Below, piece by piece: positions 1 to 7,760 of a stretch of DNA of 28,888 bases (its first letter is position 1; each line of letters begins with the position of its first letter). The notes beneath the pieces were generated by a model. That model ran no database searches, was not told the origin of the DNA, and saw only the letters and a program-made list of their open reading frames with translations. Location: positions 1 to 28,888 of the forward strand of contig DAOUEU010000050.1 in assembly GCA_034430255.1 (NCBI GenBank), written 5' to 3'. Position numbers and translations under genes: made by a program. This DNA is from DATKYK01 sp034430255. GTDB lineage: Bacteria; Chloroflexota; Dehalococcoidia; E44-bin15.

Positions 1-1259
1 CCGTCCAGGCTATTTACGAGGCGGCGTTCGTATATGACGATATCCGGATTCGTGCCGACATTCTCAAGAGGGCAGGTAACTACATGTTCGACCTCGTCGA
101 GGTCAAGTCCGGTACGGGGGTCAAGGAGGAGCATATCCCCGATGTTGCCGTGCAGCTCTACGTGCTTAAAGGATGCGGCATACCGGTAGGGCGGTCGTGT
201 CTCTGCCATATAAACAAGGAATACGTTTACCAGGGCGGCAGCTACGACCTAGGTGAACTCTTCCTTGTTGATGATATAACCGATAAAGCGGAACAGCTTC
301 AGGCGGATATCCCTGCAATGCTGGGGGAAATAAGGCTTCCCTTATGGGAACTGGAGCCCCCGGACATCAAGCCGAGTAGGCAGTGCTCTAAACCGTACCT
401 ATGTGCGTTCGTCGGCCACTGCCTCGTGTCTCAGCCAGAGCATCGTGTCCTCCAGCTTCCGCATGCAAGAAAAGATTTATTACTGGCGCTCGAGGATGCC
501 GGTATAGAGGACATACGGGATATACCACAAGGATTCCCCGGCCTGAACGAAAATCAGCAGCGGGTCCGTGACTGTGTGGTAAATAATCGTTTTTACCTGG
601 ACCCCGCTCTTACCAAGGCGCTGGGGCGGCTCGAATACCCTATCCATTTTCTCGACTTCGAGACGTTCAACCCCGCCTTGCCGCTCTATTTAGGTACAAG
701 GCCCTACCAGGTAATTCCCTTCCAGTGGTCGGACCATATCATCACCGGTGACGGCGAGCTTATTCATGAAGAGTTTCTCCATGAAGGCCCCGACGACCCG
801 CGCGAGCCGTTCGCCATGAGCCTCCTTAAAGCGCTGGGGTCGAGAGGCTCTATTGTCGTGTACTCCAGCTACGAGGCTACTCGCATCCGCGAGCTTGCGG
901 ATTCCCTGCCGGATCTCTCAAATGACCTAATGGCGTTGCTGGAAGGCCGTATCGTCGATCTGCTAAAGCTTGTCCAGAAGCACTGCTACCATCCAGAGTT
1001 CCACGGCTCATTCTCAATAAAGGCAGTTCTGCCGGCACTTGTGCCTGACCTGGGCTACAGCGACCTGGAAATATCAGATGGGGGGCAGGCTTCAGCGGCC
1101 TATGCCGAGATGGTAAGGCCTGAGACACCCGCCGACCGCAGAATACAACTGAGAGAGAGCCTCCTTGCCTACTGCAAGCGTGACACAGAGGCAATGGTGC
1201 GTCTGTTCGAGACACTCAGAGGTGGTTCACTTACAAGGAGAAATGCGACAAAGAAATGA
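1..1259 (+). CDS. RecB-like nuclease fused to DEDD-type exonuclease domain (DUF2779 family), 5' end cut off by window
   Basis: Predicted DNA nuclease. The frame is open from the first bases of the window, so the ATG at 84 is internal. The codons before it encode R-A-D-I-L with an Asp at 57-59, followed by E-V-K-S-G at 99-113. Together these match RecB/Cas4-type nuclease motifs (Asp, then E-x-K), and Q-L-Y follows. Numbering from the ATG at 84, a cysteine group C101, C107, C113 resembles the Fe-S cysteines of Cas4/AddB-like nucleases. The C-terminal half looks like an RNase-H-fold 3'-5' exonuclease: D191-F-E193 (ExoI-like), Y-S-S-Y-E near 255-262, and Y363-x3-D367 (ExoIII-like). The stop overlaps the next start (ATGA), so the two genes are translationally coupled. 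Substrate and role (repair, phage defence) are unknown; the family assignment is by motif and layout. Confidence 0.8.
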   Translation, partial: VQAIYEAAFVYDDIRIRADILKRAGNYMFDLVEVKSGTGVKEEHIPDVAVQLYVLKGCGIPVGRSCLCHINKEYVYQGGSYDLGELFLVDDITDKAEQLQADIPAMLGEIRLPLWELEPPDIKPSRQCSKPYLCAFVGHCLVSQPEHRVLQLPHARKDLLLALEDAGIEDIRDIPQGFPGLNENQQRVRDCVVNNRFYLDPALTKALGRLEYPIHFLDFETFNPALPLYLGTRPYQVIPFQWSDHIITGDGELIHEEFLHEGPDDPREPFAMSLLKALGSRGSIVVYSSYEATRIRELADSLPDLSNDLMALLEGRIVDLLKLVQKHCYHPEFHGSFSIKAVLPALVPDLGYSDLEISDGGQASAAYAEMVRPETPADRRIQLRESLLAYCKRDTEAMVRLFETLRGGSLTRRNATKK

Positions 1260-1711
1260 TTAAAAGGGTACTGTTCGTCTGCACCGGGAATGCCTGCCGC
1301 AGCCCCATGGCACAGGTCATATTTAGGAAACTTTTGAGTAACGACCCATCGCTCCTATCATCCGGCATCGAGGTGGACAGTGCCGGTACAGGTGTAGGGC
1401 TAGATTCTGCTACGCCGGAGGCCATCGAGTGTATGGCCGAATACGGGTTAAATCTGAATGGCCACCAGCCAAAGTCGATAAACAGCCATTTAGTCCAATG
1501 GGCTGACCTGGTTCTGGTGATGGAGTCCCGGCACAGGGACATGGTCCTATCTCGATTCCCCCAAGCAGAAAAGAAGACCCATCTGCTATCGGAATATGTT
1601 GGTGAGAGCGGTGATGTCCCCGACCCGTATCTTCAGGGCATTGAAATATATCGAAAATGCGCGGCTACACTCCAATCGCTACTAAAAAACCTAGCAGAGA
1701 AACTTGCCTGA
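1256..1711 (+). CDS. Low-molecular-weight protein-tyrosine phosphatase family protein
   Basis: A cytoplasmic phosphatase of about 150 residues, the usual family length. The signature loop is complete at the N terminus: C9-T-G-N-A-C14-R15-S-P, giving the nucleophilic Cys and phosphate-binding Arg. The general-acid motif is D123-P-Y125 near the C terminus. The same fold is used by thioredoxin-coupled arsenate reductases, but the D-P-Y motif and absence of a further Cys pair favour phosphatase. Its ATG overlaps the stop of the upstream nuclease by 4 bases, so both are read from one transcript; nuclease plus phosphatase is not a pairing whose pathway I recognise. No clear terminator follows. Confidence 0.9.
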   Translation: MIKRVLFVCTGNACRSPMAQVIFRKLLSNDPSLLSSGIEVDSAGTGVGLDSATPEAIECMAEYGLNLNGHQPKSINSHLVQWADLVLVMESRHRDMVLSRFPQAEKKTHLLSEYVGESGDVPDPYLQGIEIYRKCAATLQSLLKNLAEKLA

Positions 1712-1848
1712 GCAACCGATATCTAACCCCTACGCTCGAACCGTGTTATCTTCGACATCACATCACCTCATTCCACACGCCTGTATAATGATCGATAAGT
1801 GGAAACTCCCCCTATTGAGCGATAAGAGCGACCGATGAACCCGACTTT

Positions 1849-1980
1849 ATTGCTACTAAAATGGAGCCTGACCCACTCGCCCTGAGCACTTCGATAAACT
1901 CAGGACAGGCATGTCGAGGGGCCGTTCCTGGTTCGACAGGCTCACCACGAACGGCGTTAGATACGTCAATTGCCACTAAA
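1849..1980. repeat. Palindromic repeat cluster flanked by imperfect direct repeats
   Basis: Between the phosphatase and the thioesterase lie two hairpin-forming units: CCTGAG...CTCAGG at 1881-1904, and a 10-bp stem with one mismatch (CCGTTCCTGG / CCACGAACGG) at 1922-1954. The pair is bracketed by near-identical 12-mers, ATTGCTACTAAA at 1849-1860 and ATTGCCACTAAA at 1969-1980, each followed within a base by TGGA. The architecture resembles a small inserted REP-type element with a target duplication, but only one copy is in the window, so mobility is inference. The rest of the 1712-1986 gap shows no gene. Confidence 0.55.
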
Positions 1981-1986
1981 TGGAAT

Positions 1987-2457
1987 CTACTCGGGTATTA
2001 AGTGCTCCGGCACCTGAATAGCCACCACCTCCCCACGGGCACAGACCTCTCCCTCGGCGGACAGTGTCGCCGCAACAACAACCTTCCGGCCCTTGATCCC
2101 CTTGACTGATGCCCTTACCTGAAGCGGAACACCCAACGGGGTTGGACGCAGGTAATCGACGTGCAGTGAGCCAGTCAGAAAACGTAGCGGCGGCTCGGTA
2201 TCCATATCGCGCCCATCAGCGCGATATGCTGCCGCCGACGCCGTGCCGGTACAGTGGCAGTCTATGATTGAGGCGATTAAACCACCGTACACGTATCCGG
2301 GAATAGCCATGTGGTACGGTTTTGGATGGAATGTGCACACAGACTCTTCCCCATCCCAATAGCTCTTGATCTGCAGCCCATGTTCATTCAGGCGACCGCA
2401 GCCATAACAGTAACTTAAGCTATCCGGGTAGTAATCCTGAAATGCCTTCTGGTTCAT
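1987..2457 (-). CDS. PaaI-like hotdog-fold acyl-CoA thioesterase family protein
   Basis: A 156-residue single hotdog domain. Recognisable parts are an N-terminal C-Y-G-C-G-R-L-N-E-H-G-L segment, a central helix G-G-L-I-A-S-I-I-D-C-H running through the hotdog core, and strand motifs S-L-H-V-D-Y-L-R-P-T-P-L and E-G-E-V-C-A-R-G-E. This is the standard PaaI/4HBT pattern; such enzymes hydrolyse acyl-CoA or aryl-CoA thioesters. An AAGGA about 8 bases upstream of the ATG supports the start. It lies downstream of the molybdoenzyme on the same strand with a gap of about 98 bases, so co-transcription is possible. Substrate cannot be read from the sequence; removal of stalled CoA intermediates of the neighbouring acyl-CoA genes is an inference. 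Confidence 0.82.
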   Translation of the reverse strand: MNQKAFQDYYPDSLSYCYGCGRLNEHGLQIKSYWDGEESVCTFHPKPYHMAIPGYVYGGLIASIIDCHCTGTASAAAYRADGRDMDTEPPLRFLTGSLHVDYLRPTPLGVPLQVRASVKGIKGRKVVVAATLSAEGEVCARGEVVAIQVPEHLIPE

Positions 2458-2555
2458 ACAACGGTCCTTTCACCATTCTTTACTATATCTGTGGTATACA
2501 CCAAGTACTATTAAGCTCTCACAGGCCCTATTACATTCAACCAACCATGACTACT

Positions 2556-4778
2556 CTATACCCTTTCCACCTCCACCAGGACATCATAGAATGCAGCATT
2601 GGGCTGGAGTATATGCTGTTGAACCGGGTTTATCCTGTCATGGGTTAACTGGTTGAGATGACCCTCGATATACTGCTGGGGCCACCATCCCTCCGTTATG
2701 TTAACAACACCCGGCTTTATCCCGGTGCTCAGCTCCGCCCTAGCCTTGAGCTGCCCGCGGTCATTGAAAACACGCACCACGCCTCCATCGACGATGCTGC
2801 GCGGTTCAGCATCCAACGGATTTATCTGCAGAGCAGGCTCAGGCACCTTTTTCAGTAAGCTGGGGATATTGGCCAGGGTAGAGTGCACGCGGCTTTCGGG
2901 GTGTGTCGATAGCAGAGTAAGCGGGTAGCTCTTTGCCTTCTCACTGCGAGCGCTTTCCACCGGTTCCAGGTAAATCGGTAATTCCTGACCAAATTGCTTT
3001 AAACTGTCAACGTAAAACTCGACCCTGCCGGTTGGCGTCCCCAGTTGTTGCGGACGCTCCAGTGGTCTTGCCATCACCGGACCCTGCTTCAGCGTATCCA
3101 CCGAAATACCCTCCATCGTAGGGTGACCAGATGCAAGGATTTCCTCTATGTATTGCTCCTCGGTCTTATTGAAGTACTCACCGTACCCCATCTTACGGCC
3201 CAGCTCCGCGGCAATCTGGAAATCCGACCGGGACTCGTGGAGCGGCTCTATCACCTTCTGCTGTATCTGCAGATAGGGGTGCTGGAGATCGGCCCGGCAA
3301 AGGTCGGTGCACTCGAAAAAGGAAGCAACCGGCAGCACATAATCGGCATATTTGGCTGACTCGGTCATGAAAAGGTCGCAGACGACCAGAAGCTCCAGGT
3401 TGGGCAGAAGCTCTGAGGTAACCCGGTTAGTGTTGGGCATCTGGGTTACAAAGTTATGCCATGTACACATTAGCGCCTTTATGGGAAAAGGCTCCCCTTT
3501 GGTAATGGCATCATGCAGCAACATCAGAGGGATATTGGTGTAAGGCCCACCAGGCATCAGGAAGGGTCGCGCATTCAACACAAAGGAGGACGGTCGCTTG
3601 GCATTGATATTGCCGGTGATTGCCGCCAGCGTGTTTATCGCCCGGCAAGAAAGATCGCCATAGAAGCTCCTCTGCATTCCCCACCCCCGATATATTGAGG
3701 CCGGCTTTCTCGTAGCATAGTCGACCGCCAGGCGCCTGATGACATCTTGCGGGACATCCGTGATCTGTGACACCCATTCAGGTGTGCATTCCCGTACCAT
3801 ATCAGCCAGCACTTGATACGCCGGCCGGCACTTTATGCCAGAAACGGTATAAACACCGGTGATTGCCGGAGTTACGCCAGGGGTATCAGATGGTTTTGCT
3901 CGATCGGCGCTCTCGTCAAATACCATGAAACTCCGCCCGCTGCGACCCTCCGCCAGGCCACCCTCCGCCAGGTCACCCTCCCTTAGGAAAAGGCCGTTAT
4001 CGCCCCTCACCAGCAGAGGGCCAACGGTACTGTCGGCTATGAATCGTTCGTCCTGCAGCCCATGCTCCAAGATAAGGTTTATCATGCCCAGTGCCAGCGC
4101 CCCATCGGTTCCGGGCCTTATCGGCACATGCTCATTGGCACGGGCGGCCGTTTCGCTGAAACGGGGGTCGATAACGACCACCCTGCAGCCTTTTCCCCTG
4201 TCCCTGGCAATCCTTCGCATGAAGGGATAAACGGTTACCGCCGGATTATAGCCCCAGACAATGGTAAATCTGGGATCGTTAAAATTTCTAAGGTACCTCT
4301 CCCCCATAGGCGAGCCGAAGGTAGCCATGTCGGCGCAGGGGCCAGCGGCATCACCACAGCCCCACCAATCTACCCAGGTCCCTTTGGTCAGGCTTATCAG
4401 CCTGGAATAGCCGCCTCCGGTCAGGTTTGATAATATTGGTGCCGTCCAGGCAACCGAGGTGGAACCATACTTCGTGGATATCCGCTGCAGCTCAGCTACA
4501 ATGCTATCCAGCGCCTCATCCCATGATACTCTCTGCCACTTTCCACCGCCACGCTCCCCCACGCGCTTCAGGGGATAACGCAGCCTATCCTGGTGGTAGA
4601 CCCATTCAGATGCTGCCAGCCCTTTCTCGCAGGCACCCTTATCAGCCGGATCGGGAAAATCGGCGGGGCGGACTTTACTGATAACGCCATCCGTTACCTC
4701 CACCGACAGCCCACACCTTTGGTAGTCCGGCATCCCACACACAGTTCGGACGGTTACTTTTCTACCCGTGTCACCCAT
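2556..4778 (-). CDS. Stand-alone molybdopterin-dependent oxidoreductase, DMSO reductase family, with altered Fe-S motif
   Basis: A 740-residue catalytic subunit. The N terminus carries the [4Fe-4S] region (C14, C22, C50), followed by W-Q-R-V-S-W-D-E-A-L near residue 81, the typical start of the molybdopterin domains. The Mo-ligand region W-W-G-C141-G-D-A-A-G-P-C148-A-D-M-A-T-F-G offers Cys as metal ligand. The last roughly 120 residues form the molybdopterin-dinucleotide-binding domain, with P-L-T-L-L-S-T-H-P-E-S-R-V-H-S at its start and the E-G-W-W and F-Y-D-V-L-V-E-V-E-R-V ending. The position expected for the second Fe-S Cys is Asp18. There is no twin-arginine signal, so it should act in the cytoplasm. 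No Fe-S or membrane subunit is adjacent. A GAGGAGGT element precedes the ATG. The reaction is unknown; acetylene-hydratase-like and other non-respiratory members are also stand-alone. Confidence 0.88.
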   Translation of the reverse strand: MGDTGRKVTVRTVCGMPDYQRCGLSVEVTDGVISKVRPADFPDPADKGACEKGLAASEWVYHQDRLRYPLKRVGERGGGKWQRVSWDEALDSIVAELQRISTKYGSTSVAWTAPILSNLTGGGYSRLISLTKGTWVDWWGCGDAAGPCADMATFGSPMGERYLRNFNDPRFTIVWGYNPAVTVYPFMRRIARDRGKGCRVVVIDPRFSETAARANEHVPIRPGTDGALALGMINLILEHGLQDERFIADSTVGPLLVRGDNGLFLREGDLAEGGLAEGRSGRSFMVFDESADRAKPSDTPGVTPAITGVYTVSGIKCRPAYQVLADMVRECTPEWVSQITDVPQDVIRRLAVDYATRKPASIYRGWGMQRSFYGDLSCRAINTLAAITGNINAKRPSSFVLNARPFLMPGGPYTNIPLMLLHDAITKGEPFPIKALMCTWHNFVTQMPNTNRVTSELLPNLELLVVCDLFMTESAKYADYVLPVASFFECTDLCRADLQHPYLQIQQKVIEPLHESRSDFQIAAELGRKMGYGEYFNKTEEQYIEEILASGHPTMEGISVDTLKQGPVMARPLERPQQLGTPTGRVEFYVDSLKQFGQELPIYLEPVESARSEKAKSYPLTLLSTHPESRVHSTLANIPSLLKKVPEPALQINPLDAEPRSIVDGGVVRVFNDRGQLKARAELSTGIKPGVVNITEGWWPQQYIEGHLNQLTHDRINPVQQHILQPNAAFYDVLVEVERV

Positions 4779-4881
4779 AATCTACCTCCTCTCATGTCGC
4801 AATAACTAGTTGTGGCCACGCACATCTCCCCGGACCGTTTCCGAGCATTAACAATGCGCCGATGCACAGCAAGCACAGTTT

Positions 4882-4910
4882 AACATAGTAAAAGGCGAGG
4901 TAACAAACAA
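4882..4910 (-). promoter_or_regulatory. Candidate promoter of the molybdoenzyme gene
   Basis: On the minus strand TTGTTT (rc of 4905-4910) and TATGTT (rc of 4882-4887) are separated by 17 bases, about 105 bases upstream of the ATG. Each hexamer matches the sigma-70 type consensus only partly, so this is tentative. Confidence 0.3.
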
Positions 4911-5005
4911 GTGAATTGTTCAGTTTGGTGTGCCACAAATGTTTCAAACTGGATGGCATGTGCATTCAGTGAGTTTCAGGATGCAGCGCCAATGCTACTC
5001 TGCGC

Positions 5006-5035
5006 TTGACCACAACCGCTGTTGAAGGCTAATAT
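5006..5035 (+). promoter_or_regulatory. Candidate promoter of the tandem deacetylase-like genes
   Basis: TTGACC (5006-5011) and TAATAT (5030-5035) lie 18 bases apart, giving a leader of roughly 45-50 bases before the GTG at 5089. The -35 box is close to consensus; the -10 box has four of six bases. Confidence 0.45.
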
Positions 5036-5088
5036 ACCCGTGGCAAGTGGGTCTAATCCGGGCAGCCACTTTGTAAGGGTTACTACCT

Positions 5089-5937
5089 GTGAGTGCAACT
5101 GGCATCTTCTTTCACTACCAGAATGGAGAAAGGCTTCGGGACTTCCCCCAGGCGCTCGAGGGGATACTTTCCCGCGATAACGTCTTCTTCTACGATGCTT
5201 TTTACCCGCTGAAATCCCCTTCCCCTTTCGATCTCGAGCCTATCCCCATCGATGTAATCGGCGAGGTTCATACCCCTGAGATGATTGAGCGGGTAAGGAG
5301 AAGCGCCGCCTTTGAAGGAGCGCTGTTTTCGGCCTCCGGCACCGTAGCCGCAGCCTTAAGAATTTGGAATGGAGAGATAGATAGCGCCTTTGTATTCACC
5401 GGTTATGGGGACCATCATGCGGGGAGCAATTCCTTTGGCGGGGGGTGCTATTTTAATGGGGCGGCTATTGCCATTCGCGAGCTGAGGAAGCGCTTTAAGG
5501 CGCAAAGGTTCGCTATCATAGACACGGATGCCCACCACGGTGACGGCACCTGGGAGATTTTTAGCAATGATCCCGATGTACTATACGTTTGCTTCTGTTC
5601 GGGCAGCTACCAGGAGAAGAACAACAAGGTGAATGTTCAGGTTCCCTGGAGGGTTAGCGATGATGAGTACCTGAAGCTCATTAACCGGAGTTTCTATCCC
5701 AGAGCGGAAGCCTTTCAACCCGAGGCTATTTTCTGGAACTGGGGCTATGACGGAACGCAGGGCGAGTATGGCGACATCGGCCTTACTCCCGACTCACACG
5801 GACTGTTCGCCCGGGAGATAAAACGGGCAGCGGACCAGCTCTGCCACGGCAGGCTCATCGTTGTCCTTTGCGGAGGAAGCCGACGTGACCTGGCTCGCCG
5901 CCTCATCCCGGAGGTAATCCGGGTGCTGGCAGGATAG
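5089..5937 (+). CDS. Histone-deacetylase-fold hydrolase lacking the usual catalytic Tyr
   Basis: A 282-residue member of the arginase/deacetylase fold (HDAC, AcuC, acetylpolyamine amidohydrolase group). Visible catalytic features: the charge-relay pair H109-H110 in G-D-H-H-A-G, the metal motif D145-T-D147-A-H149-H-G-D152-G (D147 and H149 as Zn ligands), and D221 in G-Y-D-G-T-Q-G-E-Y-G-D as third ligand. The transition-state Tyr, normally in a G-G-Y near the C terminus, is replaced: the segment reads C-G-G-S264-R-R-D. The start is GTG at 5089 with AAGGG about 9 bases upstream. A second, complete paralogue follows 66 bases later. Likely chemistry is amide or ester deacylation of a small molecule or protein; the missing Tyr suggests altered or weak activity. 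Confidence 0.85.
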   Translation: MSATGIFFHYQNGERLRDFPQALEGILSRDNVFFYDAFYPLKSPSPFDLEPIPIDVIGEVHTPEMIERVRRSAAFEGALFSASGTVAAALRIWNGEIDSAFVFTGYGDHHAGSNSFGGGCYFNGAAIAIRELRKRFKAQRFAIIDTDAHHGDGTWEIFSNDPDVLYVCFCSGSYQEKNNKVNVQVPWRVSDDEYLKLINRSFYPRAEAFQPEAIFWNWGYDGTQGEYGDIGLTPDSHGLFAREIKRAADQLCHGRLIVVLCGGSRRDLARRLIPEVIRVLAG

Positions 5938-6003
5938 GGACAGTTTGGACTCCTGCGCGCTTTATTTACAAAATGATAAAATGCGTAATAGGGGATTGAA
6001 TAG

Positions 6004-6753
6004 ATGAAGGTTATTTACCACCCGCAATATGAAGAGGTTTACAGAAGTGACCCAGCGGCCGCAGCGGGGAGAATGGAGAGCATTCTGAAGGAGGTCTCAC
6101 CTCATTTTGAGGTGGTCACGGCAGAACCGGCAGCGGTGGATGACATATCGCTGGTCCACTCTGATGAGCATATACGGTATATTCAGAGGATTGGCCTGAC
6201 CTACGAGATAGCACTGTTAGCAGCCGGAGGGGCTATCAAGGCAGCGGAGCTGGCAATAGGAGGCGAGCCAGCCTTCGGCTTGATTAGGCCGCCGGGGCAT
6301 CATGCAAGCCAGGACCACTGCTGGGGGTTCTGCTTCTTCAACAACATGGCCATATCCATTGCCAGGCTTAGAAAAGATGGTAAAATCGATAAAGCATTGA
6401 TACTGGACATAGACCTCCACTTCGGAGACGGTACCGATAATATCTTCCGTGGTGTGTCCGAGGTGGTCTACTTCCATCCCGTGGGCAGAGATAGAGGGGA
6501 ATTCGTGGATACCATTTCGCAGTTCCTGGAAGATGCTAAGGGGGATTTAGTGGCAGTCTCAGCCGGGTTCGACCGCCACGAGCATGACTGGGGTGGTCCG
6601 CTCAAGACCGAGGACTACCGTAAAATCGGTGCTCTGGTAAAGCAATTTGCCCAAAGAGAGTGCCATGGCAGAAGGTACGGCGTTTTGGAAGGGGGCTACA
6701 ACTATGATGTCCTGGGTATGAATGTCAGGGCCTTGCTGGAGGGGATGAGCTAG
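6004..6753 (+). CDS. Histone-deacetylase-fold hydrolase with complete catalytic set
   Basis: A 249-residue paralogue in tandem with the preceding gene. It has R-P-P-G-H99-H100-A-S, D135-I-D137-L-H139-F-G-D142-G-T, A-G-F-D190, and L-E-G-G-Y232-N, so all Zn ligands, the His-Asp relays and the catalytic Tyr are present. It is shorter than the usual 300 or more residues of AcuC/HDAC proteins, and the stretch between N-I-F-R and the V-D-T-I-S helix (about 150-170) looks shortened. An ATG start at 6004 follows an AT-rich gap. Together with the upstream gene it may act on a shared acetylated or acylated substrate such as polyamines, but nothing in the window names it. It is followed by a 321-base gap carrying a mobile-type repeat. 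Confidence 0.9.
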   Translation: MKVIYHPQYEEVYRSDPAAAAGRMESILKEVSPHFEVVTAEPAAVDDISLVHSDEHIRYIQRIGLTYEIALLAAGGAIKAAELAIGGEPAFGLIRPPGHHASQDHCWGFCFFNNMAISIARLRKDGKIDKALILDIDLHFGDGTDNIFRGVSEVVYFHPVGRDRGEFVDTISQFLEDAKGDLVAVSAGFDRHEHDWGGPLKTEDYRKIGALVKQFAQRECHGRRYGVLEGGYNYDVLGMNVRALLEGMS

Positions 6754-7074
6754 CTGTCGGATAAACCAGGATATTCCATTCAGAGTATGCCGTAGATTCT
6801 TCGTTCTTGTATTTAATATGGAAAGATGTTGGGTATCGCCTAATCATATGGTCTATATGGAAGTAAGTCATTTTATAGAGACTGCTGAAATAGTCCCAAT
6901 CAACCCCCTAATCCCCCAATCTTGGGGGACTTTTAAAGCTGCCCCGATACATCGGGGAGACCCCTGGCCCCGATTATATCGGGGCAGCTCTTTTTCAGCA
7001 GTCTCTTACATTACAAAATATCCAGTTACACAAGGATTCGCAACCGAACAAGTATTGCATCTGACGCATAGAGA
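6754..7074. other. Intergenic region holding repeat copy 1, no gene seen
   Basis: About 40 percent of this gap is the 130-bp nested-palindrome repeat at 6877-7006. Outside it the sequence is AT-rich without a convincing open frame. An 86-codon frame that runs through the repeat into the next gene has no homology I recognise. Confidence 0.6.
6877..7006 (+). mobile_element. MITE-like nested-palindrome repeat, copy 1
   Basis: A 130-bp element with perfect 14-bp terminal inverted repeats (AGAGACTGCTGAAA at 6877-6890, TTTCAGCAGTCTCT at 6993-7006). Inside are three further hairpins: TCCCCCAA/TTGGGGGA at 6912-6929, CCCCGAT/ATCGGGG around AC, and CCCCGAT/ATCGGGG around TAT. It has no coding capacity, so movement would need a transposase supplied in trans. 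A second copy in the same orientation is at 11499-11629. A target duplication is not clear; TA is present on both sides but offset by a base. Confidence 0.75.
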
Positions 7075-7716
7075 ATGAGAGAGGTAACAACCGAGTTTCG
7101 TAGCGGCGCTCTTACCCTCGAGGGGGTACTTTGTATGCCAGAAGAAGGCGGTCCTCTACCGGCAGTAATAGTCTGCCACCCCCACCCCCTTTACGGTGGC
7201 AGCATGAACAATAATGTGGTGAATTGCCTCTGCAGCGCACTAAATGCAGAATCGCTCATCTCATTCAAATTCAACTTTCGCGGTGTAGGTAGAAGCCAGG
7301 GTGATTTCGGTGACGGTGCAGGCGAGCAAGAGGATGTCAGCAGTGCCATTTCCTTTATTACTACACTGAGCGAAGTCGATCCCGAGAGTATGGGGCTCAT
7401 CGGCTATTCAGCCGGCGCCGCCTTCGCCCTGCCTGTTGGATGTGAGGATCCCCGGATCAAGGCCCTGGGTGCTATCTCTCCCCCGCTTTCCATGTTCGAT
7501 TTTGAGTTCCTGAAAGGCTGCATCAAGCCGAAGATCCTGATCTCAGGAAGCAGGGACGATTTCACGCCCGCCGGCCGCTTCGTCGAACTTTGCCAGTCTC
7601 TGCCTAGTCCCACAGAGTATGAGTGCATAGAGGGGGCCGACCATTTCTGGTGGGGATATGAACCTGAAATGGCTCGAAAAATTGCCGCCTTCTTCGCTAA
7701 AACTCTGAACCGGTAA
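7075..7716 (+). CDS. Alpha/beta hydrolase, dienelactone-hydrolase-like (COG2945 type)
   Basis: A 213-residue soluble alpha/beta hydrolase. The order of features is typical: an oxyanion-side segment C-H-P-H-P-L-Y-G-G-S-M-N-N-N-V-V at 34-49, F-N-F-R-G-V-G-R-S-Q-G near 66-76, nucleophile elbow G110-Y-S112-A-G-A, acid in S-R-D161-D-F-T-P, and H190 in A-D-H-F-W-W-G. Only a weak purine-rich stretch precedes the ATG. The gene lies 68 bases after the mobile repeat and 44 bases before a nitroreductase, with which it may be co-transcribed. Members of this group hydrolyse esters or act on small acyl compounds; the substrate is not known. Confidence 0.87.
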   Translation: MREVTTEFRSGALTLEGVLCMPEEGGPLPAVIVCHPHPLYGGSMNNNVVNCLCSALNAESLISFKFNFRGVGRSQGDFGDGAGEQEDVSSAISFITTLSEVDPESMGLIGYSAGAAFALPVGCEDPRIKALGAISPPLSMFDFEFLKGCIKPKILISGSRDDFTPAGRFVELCQSLPSPTEYECIEGADHFWWGYEPEMARKIAAFFAKTLNR

Positions 7717-7760
7717 CCAAAATATGAAGTGCGCTCTGATAGATAATAACTCAGGAGATT

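Larger units (their letters stand above)
4779..5088. other. Divergent intergenic region, no gene seen
   Basis: This 310-base gap separates the molybdoenzyme (left, minus strand) from the first deacetylase-like gene (right, plus strand). It is visibly AT-richer than its flanks and holds one candidate promoter in each direction, listed separately. I saw no RNA gene, open frame with coding character or strong hairpin. Confidence 0.6.

Noticed and set aside
6900..7000. Repeated hairpins considered as a CRISPR array
   Set aside because: The units are different palindromes within one element, with no regular repeat-spacer spacing and no cas genes nearby.
6818..7078. 86-codon plus-strand frame before the alpha/beta hydrolase
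   Set aside because: Half of it is the mobile-type repeat; the translation has no homology and overlaps the next start.
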